From positions 1 to 64,000 of the forward strand of contig NZ_AOLY01000006.1 of assembly GCF_000336635.1 (NCBI RefSeq): a DNA stretch of 64,000 nucleotides. Direction: 5' to 3'. A program made the translations under genes and the position numbers. Under the pieces are notes generated by a model, which had not been told where the DNA came from, ran no database searches, and saw only the letters and a list, made by a program, of their open reading frames with translations. Source of the stretch: Haloarcula japonica DSM 6131 (GTDB lineage Archaea > Halobacteriota > Halobacteria > Halobacteriales > Haloarculaceae). Shown here piece by piece: positions 7,962 to 16,249 of the stretch (its first letter is position 1; every line of letters begins with the position of its first letter).

Positions 7962-8825
7962 ATGAGCGACGGAGAACACCCACTGGTCGATACGAAAGGG
8001 AAGTTCGTCCAGGTCGTCTCGGACGGGCGCAAGCGAAACGACATCGAGTGGCTACCCGGCCGGATTCTCCTCTCGAACAAGCGTCTCGTCCTCGCGACCA
8101 ACGACGGCAAGCGGACCATCCCGCTGTCGAAGGTCAGCAGCGTCACGGCCAGCCAGATGAACCAGCCCCTCGCGCAGGTCGACAACTACATGAAGATACA
8201 GGCGGGCCGGGACGTGACACTCATCTCGGCGAAGCAGGCCGAGGAGTTCCAGGAGAAGCTCTACGGCACGCTGCTCGACCAGACCGTCGTCCTCGTCAAC
8301 CATCCCGCTGTCAAGGGCGGCGTCGTCCAAGACGGCGGCTGGGAGAAGGCACGGCTCAAACTCGACGGGGACTGCATCAATCTGGCCATCACCAGCGGCA
8401 CGTTCGTCGAACTGGACATCGACGACGTGGGGACGGTCGAATCCAAGGAGAAGACCATCCGCGGGGACGAGCGGCCCCTGTTAGAGGTCGAGCACACCAT
8501 CGAGGGGACCAGCGTCGAGACCCACATCTCGGGGGCGCCCCGACACGTCTCGCTGATCGAGGGGCTCGTCCGGCAGGGCGAGCAGCGCAACATCGCCGAC
8601 GACGTGGACCTCTCGGATAAAGAGACGCAGGTGCTGATGGCGCTGTACTCCGGTATCTCGCCGTTCAAGATCCCGGAGTTCGTCGACATGGACATCGAAG
8701 AGGTCGAGGACGTGTACGACCGGCTGATGGCGGCCGACATCCTCGAACCGGTCCGGACCCGCCGCGAGGTCCAACTGGAGGCCCGCGGACGATCTATCGC
8801 GAGTGACGCGATGGCAGACCAGTAA
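7962..8825 (+). CDS. cheF: Taxis adaptor protein CheF, copy 1 (DUF439)
   Basis: A 287-residue protein of the archaea-specific CheF (DUF439) family, which links phosphorylated CheY to the archaellum switch complex. The N-terminal half is beta-rich, with GRILLSNKRLVLAT near residue 25 followed by TIPLSKV. The C-terminal third reads as a winged helix (KETQVLMALYSGIS, then VEDVYDRLMAADIL). It lies 59 nt after the HEAT-repeat gene. A second copy lies at 11183-12061 with the same layout. Confidence 0.92.
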   Translation: MSDGEHPLVDTKGKFVQVVSDGRKRNDIEWLPGRILLSNKRLVLATNDGKRTIPLSKVSSVTASQMNQPLAQVDNYMKIQAGRDVTLISAKQAEEFQEKLYGTLLDQTVVLVNHPAVKGGVVQDGGWEKARLKLDGDCINLAITSGTFVELDIDDVGTVESKEKTIRGDERPLLEVEHTIEGTSVETHISGAPRHVSLIEGLVRQGEQRNIADDVDLSDKETQVLMALYSGISPFKIPEFVDMDIEEVEDVYDRLMAADILEPVRTRREVQLEARGRSIASDAMADQ

Positions 8826-8909
8826 CGAGCCGCTCGGCCCCTGAACTATCGTGGTCTGATAAATAGTTCACCGCAAGAGAGACATACCCCCATCTTGTTA
8901 GGGGATGGC

Positions 8910-10154
8910 ATGGAAGGGCCCGATAGCTCCCGGATCTCGGTGCTGCACGTCGACGACGAACCGGGGCTCGCGGAGACGGCAGCCGGGTTTCTCCGGCACG
9001 AGAACGAGGGTTTCAGCGTCGCGACGGTGACGAGCGCCAGCGAGGGGCTGGAGCGACTCGCCGAAGCGGCGTTCGATTGTGTCGTTTCCGACTACAACAT
9101 GCCGGAAATGAACGGCATCGATTTTCTCAGAGCCGTCCGTGCTACGTATCCGGAGCTCCCGTTCGTGCTGTTCACCGGGAAGGGGAGTGAGGACATCGCA
9201 AGCGACGCGATTTCGGCGGGCGTGAGCGACTACCTCCAGAAGCGAGGCGGGGCGGAGCGGTACACGCTGCTTGCGAACCGCATCGAGAACCTCGTCGCAC
9301 AGCACCGCGCCGAGGAGGGGCTCCGAACTCGGGTGCGACAGCAAGCGGCCGTGGCAGACCTGGGCCAGTACGCGCTGAGAGGGTGTGGCCTCGACGCGTT
9401 GTTCGAGCGGGCGGTCGAGTCGGTTTCGGAGGGCCTCGACACGGAGTACAGCAAGGTGCTGGAGTACCGGCCGACGAGCGACGACCTGCTGTTGCGGACC
9501 GGTGTCGGCTGGCAGCCGGGACTGGTCGGCGAGGCGGCGGTCGGGGCCGGCGACGAGTCACAGGCCGGCTACACGCTCAAGACCGCGGAGCCGGTCGTCG
9601 TCGAGGACCTGCGGACGGAAACGCGGTTCAGCGGGCCGCCGTTGCTGGTGGACCACGACGTCGTCAGCGGCATCAGCGTCATCATCGGGACACCCGAGGA
9701 CCCCTGGGGCGTTCTGGGGACACACACGACGGCACAGCGGCGCTTCACCGAGGACGACATCACGTTCGTCAGAAGCGTCGCGAACGTCCTCACGGACGCC
9801 ATCGAGCGGGAGCAGCTCGAACAGGACCTGCAACAGGCGGAGCAGCGGTACCGGACGCTACTTGAGAACTTCCCGGCGGGCAGCGTGTTCATGTACGACG
9901 ACGAACTGCGATATCTCATCGCCCGCGGCGAGCAGTTGAGCGTCCTGGGACTGACGCCTGCCGACATCGAGGGGAAGACCATGGACGAGGTGTTCCCGCC
10001 GGACGTGGTCACGGAACAGACGCCCAGGTACCGCGCCGCATTGGAGGGCGAGGAACAGGTCTGGATACAGCAGTACGAGGGCACGTACTACCGGCTGCAC
10101 GCGCTCCCCGTCGAAACAGATAACGAGAAACATGTCGGCATGGTCGTGTCCTAG
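8910..10154 (+). CDS. Receiver-GAF-PAS sensor protein, no kinase domain
   Basis: A 414-residue protein. Residues 4-125 form a receiver with phospho-acceptor D61 in SDYNMPEMNG, a GAF-like domain spans about 130-290, a short coiled coil follows, and a PAS domain spans about 305-414. The haloarchaeal relatives I know usually end in a histidine kinase; this one stops at TAG right where the PAS domain would run into QDI. Beyond the stop the frame reads DISDLYPAE and ends at 10184, so no kinase is hidden downstream. I prefer ATG at 8910 over TTG at 8895. A TATA-like element lies near 8857-8866. Confidence 0.88.
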   Translation: MEGPDSSRISVLHVDDEPGLAETAAGFLRHENEGFSVATVTSASEGLERLAEAAFDCVVSDYNMPEMNGIDFLRAVRATYPELPFVLFTGKGSEDIASDAISAGVSDYLQKRGGAERYTLLANRIENLVAQHRAEEGLRTRVRQQAAVADLGQYALRGCGLDALFERAVESVSEGLDTEYSKVLEYRPTSDDLLLRTGVGWQPGLVGEAAVGAGDESQAGYTLKTAEPVVVEDLRTETRFSGPPLLVDHDVVSGISVIIGTPEDPWGVLGTHTTAQRRFTEDDITFVRSVANVLTDAIEREQLEQDLQQAEQRYRTLLENFPAGSVFMYDDELRYLIARGEQLSVLGLTPADIEGKTMDEVFPPDVVTEQTPRYRAALEGEEQVWIQQYEGTYYRLHALPVETDNEKHVGMVVS

Positions 10155-10226
10155 GACATCAGTGACCTGTATCCGGCCGAGTGAGTCGAGTGGCGACGGG
10201 ACGCACACGGGACGACCGGTTCGACG

Positions 10227-10236
10227 CGTTTTTGAA
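10227..10236 (+). promoter_or_regulatory. TATA-like element of rps6e
   Basis: A GTTTTTGAAG stretch centred 28 nt upstream of the rps6e ATG, giving a leaderless or near-leaderless mRNA, which is common for haloarchaeal ribosomal protein genes. Confidence 0.45.
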
Positions 10237-10258
10237 GCGCGGTTGATTGAGAACATGT

Positions 10259-10648
10259 ATGGCAGAATTCACGGTTGCCGTCTCCGATCCGGAGGACGGC
10301 CACACCTACCAGATTGACGTGGACGGACAGGACGCAAACCGCTTTATCGGCCGCGAACTCGGCGACGAGGTCGACGGCAGCGCTGTCGGCCTCGACGGCT
10401 ACACGCTCGAACTGACGGGCGGTTCGGACACCTCCGGCCGACCGATGCGACCCGACGTTCGCGGCGTCACGACGAAAGAGATCATGTCCGACGGCGGCGT
10501 CGGCTTCAAGCCGACCACCGACGGCGAGCGCAAGCGCATCACCGTCCGCGGCCGTGAGGTCAGCGACGACACACGTCAGATCAACGCGAAGATCACGGCC
10601 CGCGGCAGCGACGACGTGGCCGACCTCCTCGGCGACGACGACGAGTAA
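10259..10648 (+). CDS. rps6e: 30S ribosomal protein S6e
   Basis: A 129-residue archaeal S6e. It has the conserved [12 protein letters not shown] segment near residue 30, [13 protein letters not shown] near 65 and [15 protein letters not shown] near 90, and lacks the long C-terminal phosphorylation tail of eukaryotic S6, as expected. It binds 16S rRNA in the small subunit. It sits between two taxis genes, on the same strand but with its own promoter. ATG at 10259 is preferred over an upstream in-frame ATG at 10247, because S6e proteins start at the beta strand AEFTVAVSD. Confidence 0.95.
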   Translation: MAEFTVAVSDPEDGHTYQIDVDGQDANRFIGRELGDEVDGSAVGLDGYTLELTGGSDTSGRPMRPDVRGVTTKEIMSDGGVGFKPTTDGERKRITVRGREVSDDTRQINAKITARGSDDVADLLGDDDE

Positions 10649-10653
10649 GTCAC

Positions 10654-11082
10654 GTGCCGGACCGCGTTCCCAGTGACCACGAAACCGTCGAGACGCATCG
10701 CGTTCCCGTCGAGTCGGTCGGCCGAACAGACCGACCGCGGGTCGTGCTCCCGGATGAACTCGATTTCGACGATGGCGACACCGTCCGCCTCGCGCTGGAC
10801 GGCGACTGGTACCACGCCGTCGTCGAGACGAATCTCGACGGCGAGCCGGTGATCTCACACGTCGCCGACAACCGCCGACTGGCCCGCGAACGGGACGGAA
10901 CGAACCGCCTCGCGGAGTGGGTCGCCGACAGCGATGTTTCGCTCGGCGGGTCAGCACATCTCGACGTGGTCACCGACGGAACCGAGTACGGCCTCCGAAC
11001 GCCGGGCAAGCGTGTCGTTTACACGGCGACCGGCGGACCGGACTCCTCGCTGTCTGATATCGCGAGAAATCTCGATAGCTGA
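10654..11082 (+). CDS. DUF7112-type haloarchaeal protein
   Basis: A 142-residue acidic protein starting at GTG, 5 nt after the rps6e stop and so probably co-transcribed with it. It contains VVLPDELDFDDGDTVRLALDG, which looks like a SpoVT/AbrB-type or swapped-hairpin beta strand pattern. I recognise it as a family found next to rps6e in haloarchaea (DUF7112, from memory). The function is unknown. Confidence 0.75.
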   Translation: MPDRVPSDHETVETHRVPVESVGRTDRPRVVLPDELDFDDGDTVRLALDGDWYHAVVETNLDGEPVISHVADNRRLARERDGTNRLAEWVADSDVSLGGSAHLDVVTDGTEYGLRTPGKRVVYTATGGPDSSLSDIARNLDS

Positions 11083-11157
11083 CGCCGATAGCCCTTGTTT
11101 TCCCGAATAAAGCCGATTTTTGCTGCTGATACTCGCGCGAAACGCTCAATATCAGGG

Positions 11158-11171
11158 CTGCTGTACAGCAG
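11158..11171. promoter_or_regulatory. 14-bp perfect palindrome CTGCTGTACAGCAG
   Basis: The palindrome ends 11 nt before the ATG of the second cheF. A weak TATA-like TCAATATCA lies near 11146-11153. The 8-bp core CTGTACAG is the same as in the 16-bp palindrome at 762-777, also between TATA and ATG. A shared repressor is a plausible inference. Confidence 0.5.
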
Positions 11172-11182
11172 GTAACGGACGA

Positions 11183-12061
11183 ATGTCGGAATCAGTGATC
11201 GCGGATTTCGTCGGCAAATTCAACTCCGAAGTGGCTGGTCGGGGCGACCCTATCAGAGGTCGGATTGTCCTCTCGGAAAAGCGGCTGGTACTGGCCGCGA
11301 GCGAGGACGACAAGCTGACGATTCCGCTGGATTCGATTTTCGACATCGCCATCGGGCAGGTCCCGCCCGACCTGGGCGATTTTTTCGACTCGACAGTCAC
11401 CATTGCCTTCGAACGCAAGGGGAAGCGGCTCGTCGCGGCCATCGAGGCCGGCGACGAAAAGATCGAGAAGTTCGGCACGGTACTGTTCAAAGCGGTTATC
11501 AACGGCACCGAAACGACGGTCAAGGAACGCGCCCGCGTCGGTGGTCGCGTCACCGACGAGTCGTTCAAGACTGCAAAGCTGTTTCTCACGCCCGGTAACG
11601 TCGAGTTCCGGCGCAGCGACGGATCGTTCAACATCGACCTCAAGACGGTGTCGGACTTCGACCGGAACACGCGGGAAATTAACGGTAAGGGCCGGCCGGT
11701 GCTGGCGGTCCGGCACATGAAAGACGGGACGGCCATGACGACACTGGCCGCGATGGCATCGAACCGAAAGATGTCCATCCTCGGGCGCTATCTCCGCCGC
11801 GAGTACGCCGAACTCATGGAGGAGCTCAAAGACGTCGAGCTTACGAAGGACAAGAAGGAGGTGCTGGTCGCTATGTACTCGACCGGCGACATGGACGGGA
11901 TGCCGCTCGCGAGCATTCTCGGCAAGGACTCCTCGCAGGTGTCGATGATTCTTCAGGACCTCTCGGCCGACGGCCTCGTACAAGACGGCTCCGACGGGCC
12001 GACGCTCACGCCGACTGGCAAGATCGTCGCCAGCCGCCACCTCGAAGACGTGAACGCCTGA
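11183..12061 (+). CDS. Taxis adaptor protein CheF, copy 2 (DUF439)
   Basis: A 292-residue CheF paralogue. It shares with copy 1 the N-terminal beta module (GRIVLSEKRLVLAA, then LTIPLDSI) and the C-terminal winged-helix part (KKEVLVAMYSTGDM). In Halobacterium two DUF439 proteins occur in the taxis region and one is essential for signalling to the motor (from memory). Here the two copies are 2.4 kb apart, with S6e and DUF7112 between them, and copy 2 has its own promoter with a palindromic operator candidate. ATG at 11183 is chosen because upstream codons read as promoter sequence. Confidence 0.92.
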   Translation: MSESVIADFVGKFNSEVAGRGDPIRGRIVLSEKRLVLAASEDDKLTIPLDSIFDIAIGQVPPDLGDFFDSTVTIAFERKGKRLVAAIEAGDEKIEKFGTVLFKAVINGTETTVKERARVGGRVTDESFKTAKLFLTPGNVEFRRSDGSFNIDLKTVSDFDRNTREINGKGRPVLAVRHMKDGTAMTTLAAMASNRKMSILGRYLRREYAELMEELKDVELTKDKKEVLVAMYSTGDMDGMPLASILGKDSSQVSMILQDLSADGLVQDGSDGPTLTPTGKIVASRHLEDVNA

Positions 12062-12080
12062 CAGGGCGCTGGCGCTCGTC

Positions 12081-12503
12081 TTACCCCTCGGCCCCGACAA
12101 TCGTACTAACTCTGGCGTTCTCCTTGAGCTTCAGCCCTGCACCGCCGACCGATAGTGGCACGCGCGGGAGCGCGTCGACATGTAGCGTCGGGTGGGTAGC
12201 ACCGCGTTCGAGCAGTTCCGTTCGTGGCTGGAGCGTCACCGTCGCCTCGCCGGTCAGCGACTCGTTGTACTCGATGAGGTACTGGCCGTCCCGCAGCGTC
12301 CACCACTCGTAGTCGTCGTCCGGGTTCCGCTTTTCGCTTGTATGGGGCACCACTTCGGCCGCGTCGAGTTCGCCGCCGCCGAAATCGATGCGCCCCGGCT
12401 CGACGACTTCGTACACCGCAGCGACGGTGAGGTCGAACCCCAGGCTGTCGGTCTGAGTCGGTTCGTGGACGATGTCCGTGACGTACTCGGCGAAGTCGGT
12501 CAT
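12081..12503 (-). CDS. dUTPase/dCTP-deaminase-like protein
   Basis: A 140-residue protein that resembles the trimeric dUTPase/dCTP deaminase fold: PGRIDFGGGELD, then YEWWTLRDGQYLIEYNESL, then PRTELLERGATHPTLHVD (equivalent to the RSSLLRxG region). The canonical catalytic motifs are only partly conserved, so the substrate is uncertain. It is convergent with the second cheF, 19 nt apart. Confidence 0.7.
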   Translation of the reverse strand: MTDFAEYVTDIVHEPTQTDSLGFDLTVAAVYEVVEPGRIDFGGGELDAAEVVPHTSEKRNPDDDYEWWTLRDGQYLIEYNESLTGEATVTLQPRTELLERGATHPTLHVDALPRVPLSVGGAGLKLKENARVSTIVGAEG

Positions 12504-12607
12504 GTGCGACCGTATGCTGCGAGTGTGCCTAAAAGTGAGGCTAGAACGGGACAGTGACCTCCGGGAGGAACGCGGCACTTTTGCCCGCCGAGTGACTCCC
12601 TCCCTGC

Positions 12608-13039
12608 ATGACCAAACACACGGAGTTTCTGGCGGGCGAGCGGCCTGAAGACGTGCTGTTCTTCCTCCATGAGGACGCCGTCTCGAACCCCGGTGCGCTG
12701 GCCGAGTACGCCGATGAAGTCGAGGACGGACACATTCTCGTCCTGCCGGGCGACGACGGCCGGAGTGCGTTCCAGTCGGCGACAGGCATCGACCCGATGG
12801 GACTGGCCCAGCAGGCGATGGGGACCGAGGGCGACATCCACGATGACCTGACCGACGCGGTCTGTCCGGTCGCCGAGGAGGAACCGGAGAGCGACCACAC
12901 TACCCGCTTCGTCTTCGCCTTCGCCGAGGAACAGAACGAGGACGTGGGCGGCCTCTACGCCGAGGGTGACGTGGTCCACGCCTACGCGGTGTGTGCCTGT
13001 GGCGAGCGCTACAGCGACAAGTGGGTCGTCGGAGAATAG
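12608..13039 (+). CDS. Haloarchaeal DUF5807-type protein
   Basis: A 143-residue very acidic protein (opening TKHTEFLAGERPEDVLFFLH) with a C-terminal CACGERYSDKW that could hold a metal. I associate it with DUF5807 from memory. It is monocistronic, flanked by a divergent dUTPase-like gene and a convergent DHH gene. The function is unknown. Confidence 0.7.
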   Translation: MTKHTEFLAGERPEDVLFFLHEDAVSNPGALAEYADEVEDGHILVLPGDDGRSAFQSATGIDPMGLAQQAMGTEGDIHDDLTDAVCPVAEEEPESDHTTRFVFAFAEEQNEDVGGLYAEGDVVHAYAVCACGERYSDKWVVGE

Positions 13040-13089
13040 CGTCGAGCCGTCACAGAAACCGCTCCTCGCTGACTCGCAGAGCGTCCGTC

Positions 13090-14181
13090 TTACCGCTCGG
13101 TATCGACGCCTTCCTCTTCTTCCTCGGGTAGCCGTCGGAAGGCATCGACGATGGCTTGTTTCGCAACGGCACCCTGTGTCGTCCAGTGATGGGCGTAGTC
13201 CATCATGTCGTCGTAGATGTCGGGCTTGCAGCCCGCGGCTTTCGGGTGGCCGCCGCCGTTGACCTGCTGGGCGACTTCGTGGGCGCGCTCGAAGCTGTCC
13301 GTCCCGCGGATCGAGGCGGAGCCGGCGGGTTTGACGATGACAGCGGCGTCCGCGCCCTGTTCGCGGAGAGCTTCGGCGACTTCGTTCTGCGAACAGCGGC
13401 CGTACGTGACGCCGACCGTCCACTCGCCCACATCCCGGAGTTCGGCCCGGTCGACGGCCTTCTCGATAAGTGCCTTCTTCTCGACGCGCTTCTCGTCGAG
13501 GAACTCATGGAACTCCGGGGAGAGGTCGGGGCCGTGTTCGCGGACCGCCTCGATGTACTCCTCGGGTTCGCTCCAGTAGGACAGGTCAGCGAGGTCGTCG
13601 CTTCGGGGGTCGTCGCGGATCCAGAGGTCGTGGTCGCGGGTGACGGCGGCGAGGTCGGCCCACTGCTCGTCGAAGTCGTAGTCGAGTTCCGACAGCGCCA
13701 CGTCGGCGGTACACACTTCCTCGGAGTTGCCGACGGTGCGCTCGACGCCGGCCGCGTCCACATCGGCGGCGAGGTCGTCGGGCCACTGGTGATGGTCGAA
13801 CCAGACGACCCGTTCGACGCGCTCGACCAGCGCGTCGAGGGGAGCGATGTCCGACTCGCGGTCGGGACAGAGATCACAGATGAAGACGGACGCGTCGGAG
13901 TCGGCGTACTCGGCGGTCCATTCGAGCGCCTCCGTGAGTTCGTGTGGGCCGGCAGGCAGCAGTGCGCCCTCACCGTGGGCTTCACGGATCAGCGCGGTAC
14001 AGGCCAGCCCGTCTGCGTCCGGGTCGGCGATAACAATGACGCCGGCGTCGTCAAGCGTCTCGGCGGCTTCGGCTTCGGCTTGCTCTTCCTCATAGGAATC
14101 CGGAATAAAGAACCCCTCTCCGGGGAGTACGGATTTGCGGCCGATAGAGAGGCGGTCGTCGTCGATGAGCCAATCGTCCAT
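13090..14181 (-). CDS. DHH/DHHA1-family phosphoesterase
   Basis: A 363-residue protein of the RecJ-like DHH superfamily. Metal-binding motifs are DPDADG at 53-58 and DHH at 129-131, and the DHHA1 substrate motif GGGHPKAAG lies at 309-317. The size and short form match single-stranded-DNA/RNA exonucleases or oligonucleotide phosphodiesterases of archaea rather than bacterial RecJ. The precise substrate is unknown. It is transcribed in line with the UspA gene at 14225-14689. Confidence 0.9.
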   Translation of the reverse strand: MDDWLIDDDRLSIGRKSVLPGEGFFIPDSYEEEQAEAEAAETLDDAGVIVIADPDADGLACTALIREAHGEGALLPAGPHELTEALEWTAEYADSDASVFICDLCPDRESDIAPLDALVERVERVVWFDHHQWPDDLAADVDAAGVERTVGNSEEVCTADVALSELDYDFDEQWADLAAVTRDHDLWIRDDPRSDDLADLSYWSEPEEYIEAVREHGPDLSPEFHEFLDEKRVEKKALIEKAVDRAELRDVGEWTVGVTYGRCSQNEVAEALREQGADAAVIVKPAGSASIRGTDSFERAHEVAQQVNGGGHPKAAGCKPDIYDDMMDYAHHWTTQGAVAKQAIVDAFRRLPEEEEEGVDTER

Positions 14182-14224
14182 GCTCCAGCAAGCGGGCGGG
14201 GCGTCAAGAAGCCGTCGGGTTCCG

Positions 14225-14689
14225 TTACACGTCCTCGCGCTCGGGGTTGGGTTCGCCTTCGAGCTGGCGGACCGTCAGCACCGGCATCGGGGCCTCCCGG
14301 ATGAGTTCCTCGGCGACGCTTCCCAGCAGGAATCCATGCTCGCCGTGGCGGCCCCGGGTCCCGCTGACGATGACATCGGCGTCGTGTTCTGTTGCGTACT
14401 TGGAGATTTCGTCGGCCGGGTCGCCCTCCCGAACGGCAGTGACGAGCTCTTCGTCTGCCTCGGCGTCGGCGGCCTCCAGAATGAACGAGAGGGCGCGGCC
14501 GCCAGTGGTCGCCAGTGCGCGCTCCAGCGCCTCGCGAACCTCTTCGGGAGTCGTCTCAACCTCGCCGGTGTCGACGACGTACAGCCCGTGGACAGTTGCG
14601 TCGAAGCGCGCTGCCAGGTCCAGCGCCGCTTCGACGGCCCGCTCTGCACTGCCGGAGCCGTCCGTGGCGATGACCACCGTATCGAACAT
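14225..14689 (-). CDS. Universal stress protein UspA family
   Basis: A 154-residue UspA domain. VVIATDGSGSAERAV opens the first strand, and the nucleotide-binding loop is GTRGRHGEHGFLLGSVAEEL near residue 113, matching the ATP-binding G-x2-G-x9-G(S/T) pattern. Likely a cytosolic ATP-binding stress protein. It is divergent from another UspA gene at 14814 and has a TATTTAG element at 14703-14712, consistent with a leaderless mRNA. Confidence 0.9.
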   Translation of the reverse strand: MFDTVVIATDGSGSAERAVEAALDLAARFDATVHGLYVVDTGEVETTPEEVREALERALATTGGRALSFILEAADAEADEELVTAVREGDPADEISKYATEHDADVIVSGTRGRHGEHGFLLGSVAEELIREAPMPVLTVRQLEGEPNPEREDV

Positions 14690-14813
14690 ACACCACGCAT
14701 CGAAGCCGCGACTAAATACACTGTTGGTCACGGCGAGGGTATCTCCATATGACACCGCATCACCGGCTCGAACCTCGGTGGATTTTTGCCGGCCGGGGCC
14801 ACACTGGCGAGTG

Positions 14814-15248
14814 ATGGATATCGACCTCGTACTCGCGCCGGTCGACGGCAGCGACCAGTCGGAACGAGCGGCCGAGTACGCAATCGCCGTCGCGGAGCGG
14901 TACGACGCCGACCTACACCTGCTGTTCGTCATCGACGAACGGCTCCACCAAGATATTGACAGCGGCGACGTGAGCGCGACCGCGGTTGCCGAGCAGCACC
15001 GGGCGTTCACCGAGAGCATCCGAGAACGGTTCCGTGACGTCCACGACGGCACGTTCGAAACGTCGTCCGCGACCGCGTTCTCAGAGACGCGACTGATGCA
15101 GACACCGGGCAGCGTCGTCCTCGACGTGGCGGAGGACGTCGACGCGGATTTCATCGTCGTCCCGCGCGAGGAAGGGGGCGAAGAGGCCGTCGGGCGCGCG
15201 GCGATCTATGTCATCGAGTACGCAAGCCAACCGGTACTCACCGTTTAG
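14814..15248 (+). CDS. Universal stress protein UspA family, non-ATP-binding type
   Basis: A 144-residue UspA domain (DLVLAPVDGSDQSERAAEYA). The C-terminal glycine loop is altered to VPREEGGEEAVGRAAIYV, so the ATP-binding G-x2-G-x9-G pattern is not kept. It overlaps the convergent GNAT gene by 4 nt. It is one of three Usp genes within 2 kb. Confidence 0.88.
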   Translation: MDIDLVLAPVDGSDQSERAAEYAIAVAERYDADLHLLFVIDERLHQDIDSGDVSATAVAEQHRAFTESIRERFRDVHDGTFETSSATAFSETRLMQTPGSVVLDVAEDVDADFIVVPREEGGEEAVGRAAIYVIEYASQPVLTV

Positions 15249-15766
15249 AGACGGATCGCCATCTCTATCTCGAAGCTCTCGGCGCTGCTGATCTCGAACC
15301 CGACCTTCTCGTACAGCGATATCGCCGGATCGTTCCACCGCTCGACGGTAAGCCAGACGTGGTCGATGCCCTCGGCCTGGCCGTGACCCAGCAGCGTCTC
15401 GACCAGCGCCGTCCCGATACCAGCGCCCTGGTAGGCCTGTAACACGAAGATAGCGAGTTCGTGCTCATCCTCGTTGTCCGGGACCAGCGTCGCGTGGCCG
15501 GCGACGGTGTCGTCGTGTTTGGCGACGACGTTGACACAGTCGCCGTCGAGGATCGTTTCGAGCCACTCGCGGATAGCTTCCTCTTTGACCGGCGGGATGC
15601 CCTGCGCACGGTCGGCAGGGTCGAAGTCGAGATACATCTCGACGAGGCTCTCCGTGTCGGCGTCGTCGGCGGAGATGACGTCGATGGGACGGTCCTTGCG
15701 GTCGGTGATCGTCCGCGGCGGCTGTGGGAACGCTTCGGCGGGTTCGTCTGGGTACGTGCGAGTCAT
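15245..15766 (-). CDS. GNAT-family N-acetyltransferase
   Basis: A 173-residue GNAT fold. The acetyl-CoA-binding motif A is VLQAYQGAGIGTALVETLL (Q/R-x-x-G-x-G/A), and motif B is WLTVERWNDPAISLYEKVGFE. The acceptor substrate is unknown. It starts inside the 3' end of the upstream UspA gene (ATGA overlap at 15763-15766), so the two are translationally coupled. Confidence 0.9.
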   Translation of the reverse strand: MTRTYPDEPAEAFPQPPRTITDRKDRPIDVISADDADTESLVEMYLDFDPADRAQGIPPVKEEAIREWLETILDGDCVNVVAKHDDTVAGHATLVPDNEDEHELAIFVLQAYQGAGIGTALVETLLGHGQAEGIDHVWLTVERWNDPAISLYEKVGFEISSAESFEIEMAIRL

Positions 15767-16134
15767 CGGATGAGAGTTACTGGCGTCTGTGCGTTCAGCA
15801 GGACGAACTCGACGATGGGGCCGAGCTGTATCTTCCCGAGCGGCGAGCGGCCGCCACCGCCGAGGATGATCCTATCGAACCCCTCGCTTTCGGCGATGTT
15901 CACCAGCTCGCTGCCCGGCGAAGTGCCTTCGATGTGTCGGATCGGCGGCTCAAGCCCGCTTTCGTCGATATGCTCCTGTATCCGCTGTTGGATCGTCTCG
16001 AGGTCGGCGTCGATGTCGCTGTTTTCGAAGACAGCGACGGTCAACTCGTCGCCTGTTTCCGATACGCGTTCGAGTGTCTCGGTCAGTGCCTGGTAGGACA
16101 GTTCGCTGCCCCCGACACCGAGCAGTAGTTTCAT
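15763..16134 (-). CDS. Universal stress protein UspA family
   Basis: A 123-residue UspA domain beginning KLLLGVGGSELSYQAL, with loop ILGGGGRSPLGKIQLGPIVEFVL that keeps a glycine-rich nucleotide-binding pattern. It is the first gene of a two-gene unit with the GNAT enzyme. ATG at 16134 is preferred to an in-frame ATG at 16149. Confidence 0.9.
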   Translation of the reverse strand: MKLLLGVGGSELSYQALTETLERVSETGDELTVAVFENSDIDADLETIQQRIQEHIDESGLEPPIRHIEGTSPGSELVNIAESEGFDRIILGGGGRSPLGKIQLGPIVEFVLLNAQTPVTLIR

Positions 16135-16249
16135 AGTCGGGCCATGCATGGGAGCGGTAAAAAAGCCACCCGGCTGAACTGTTGGGAGAAGACAATGATA
16201 GCGGGGCGGCGGCGATACCCTTTTTCACCGCGGGCACGCATTCCCGGCT

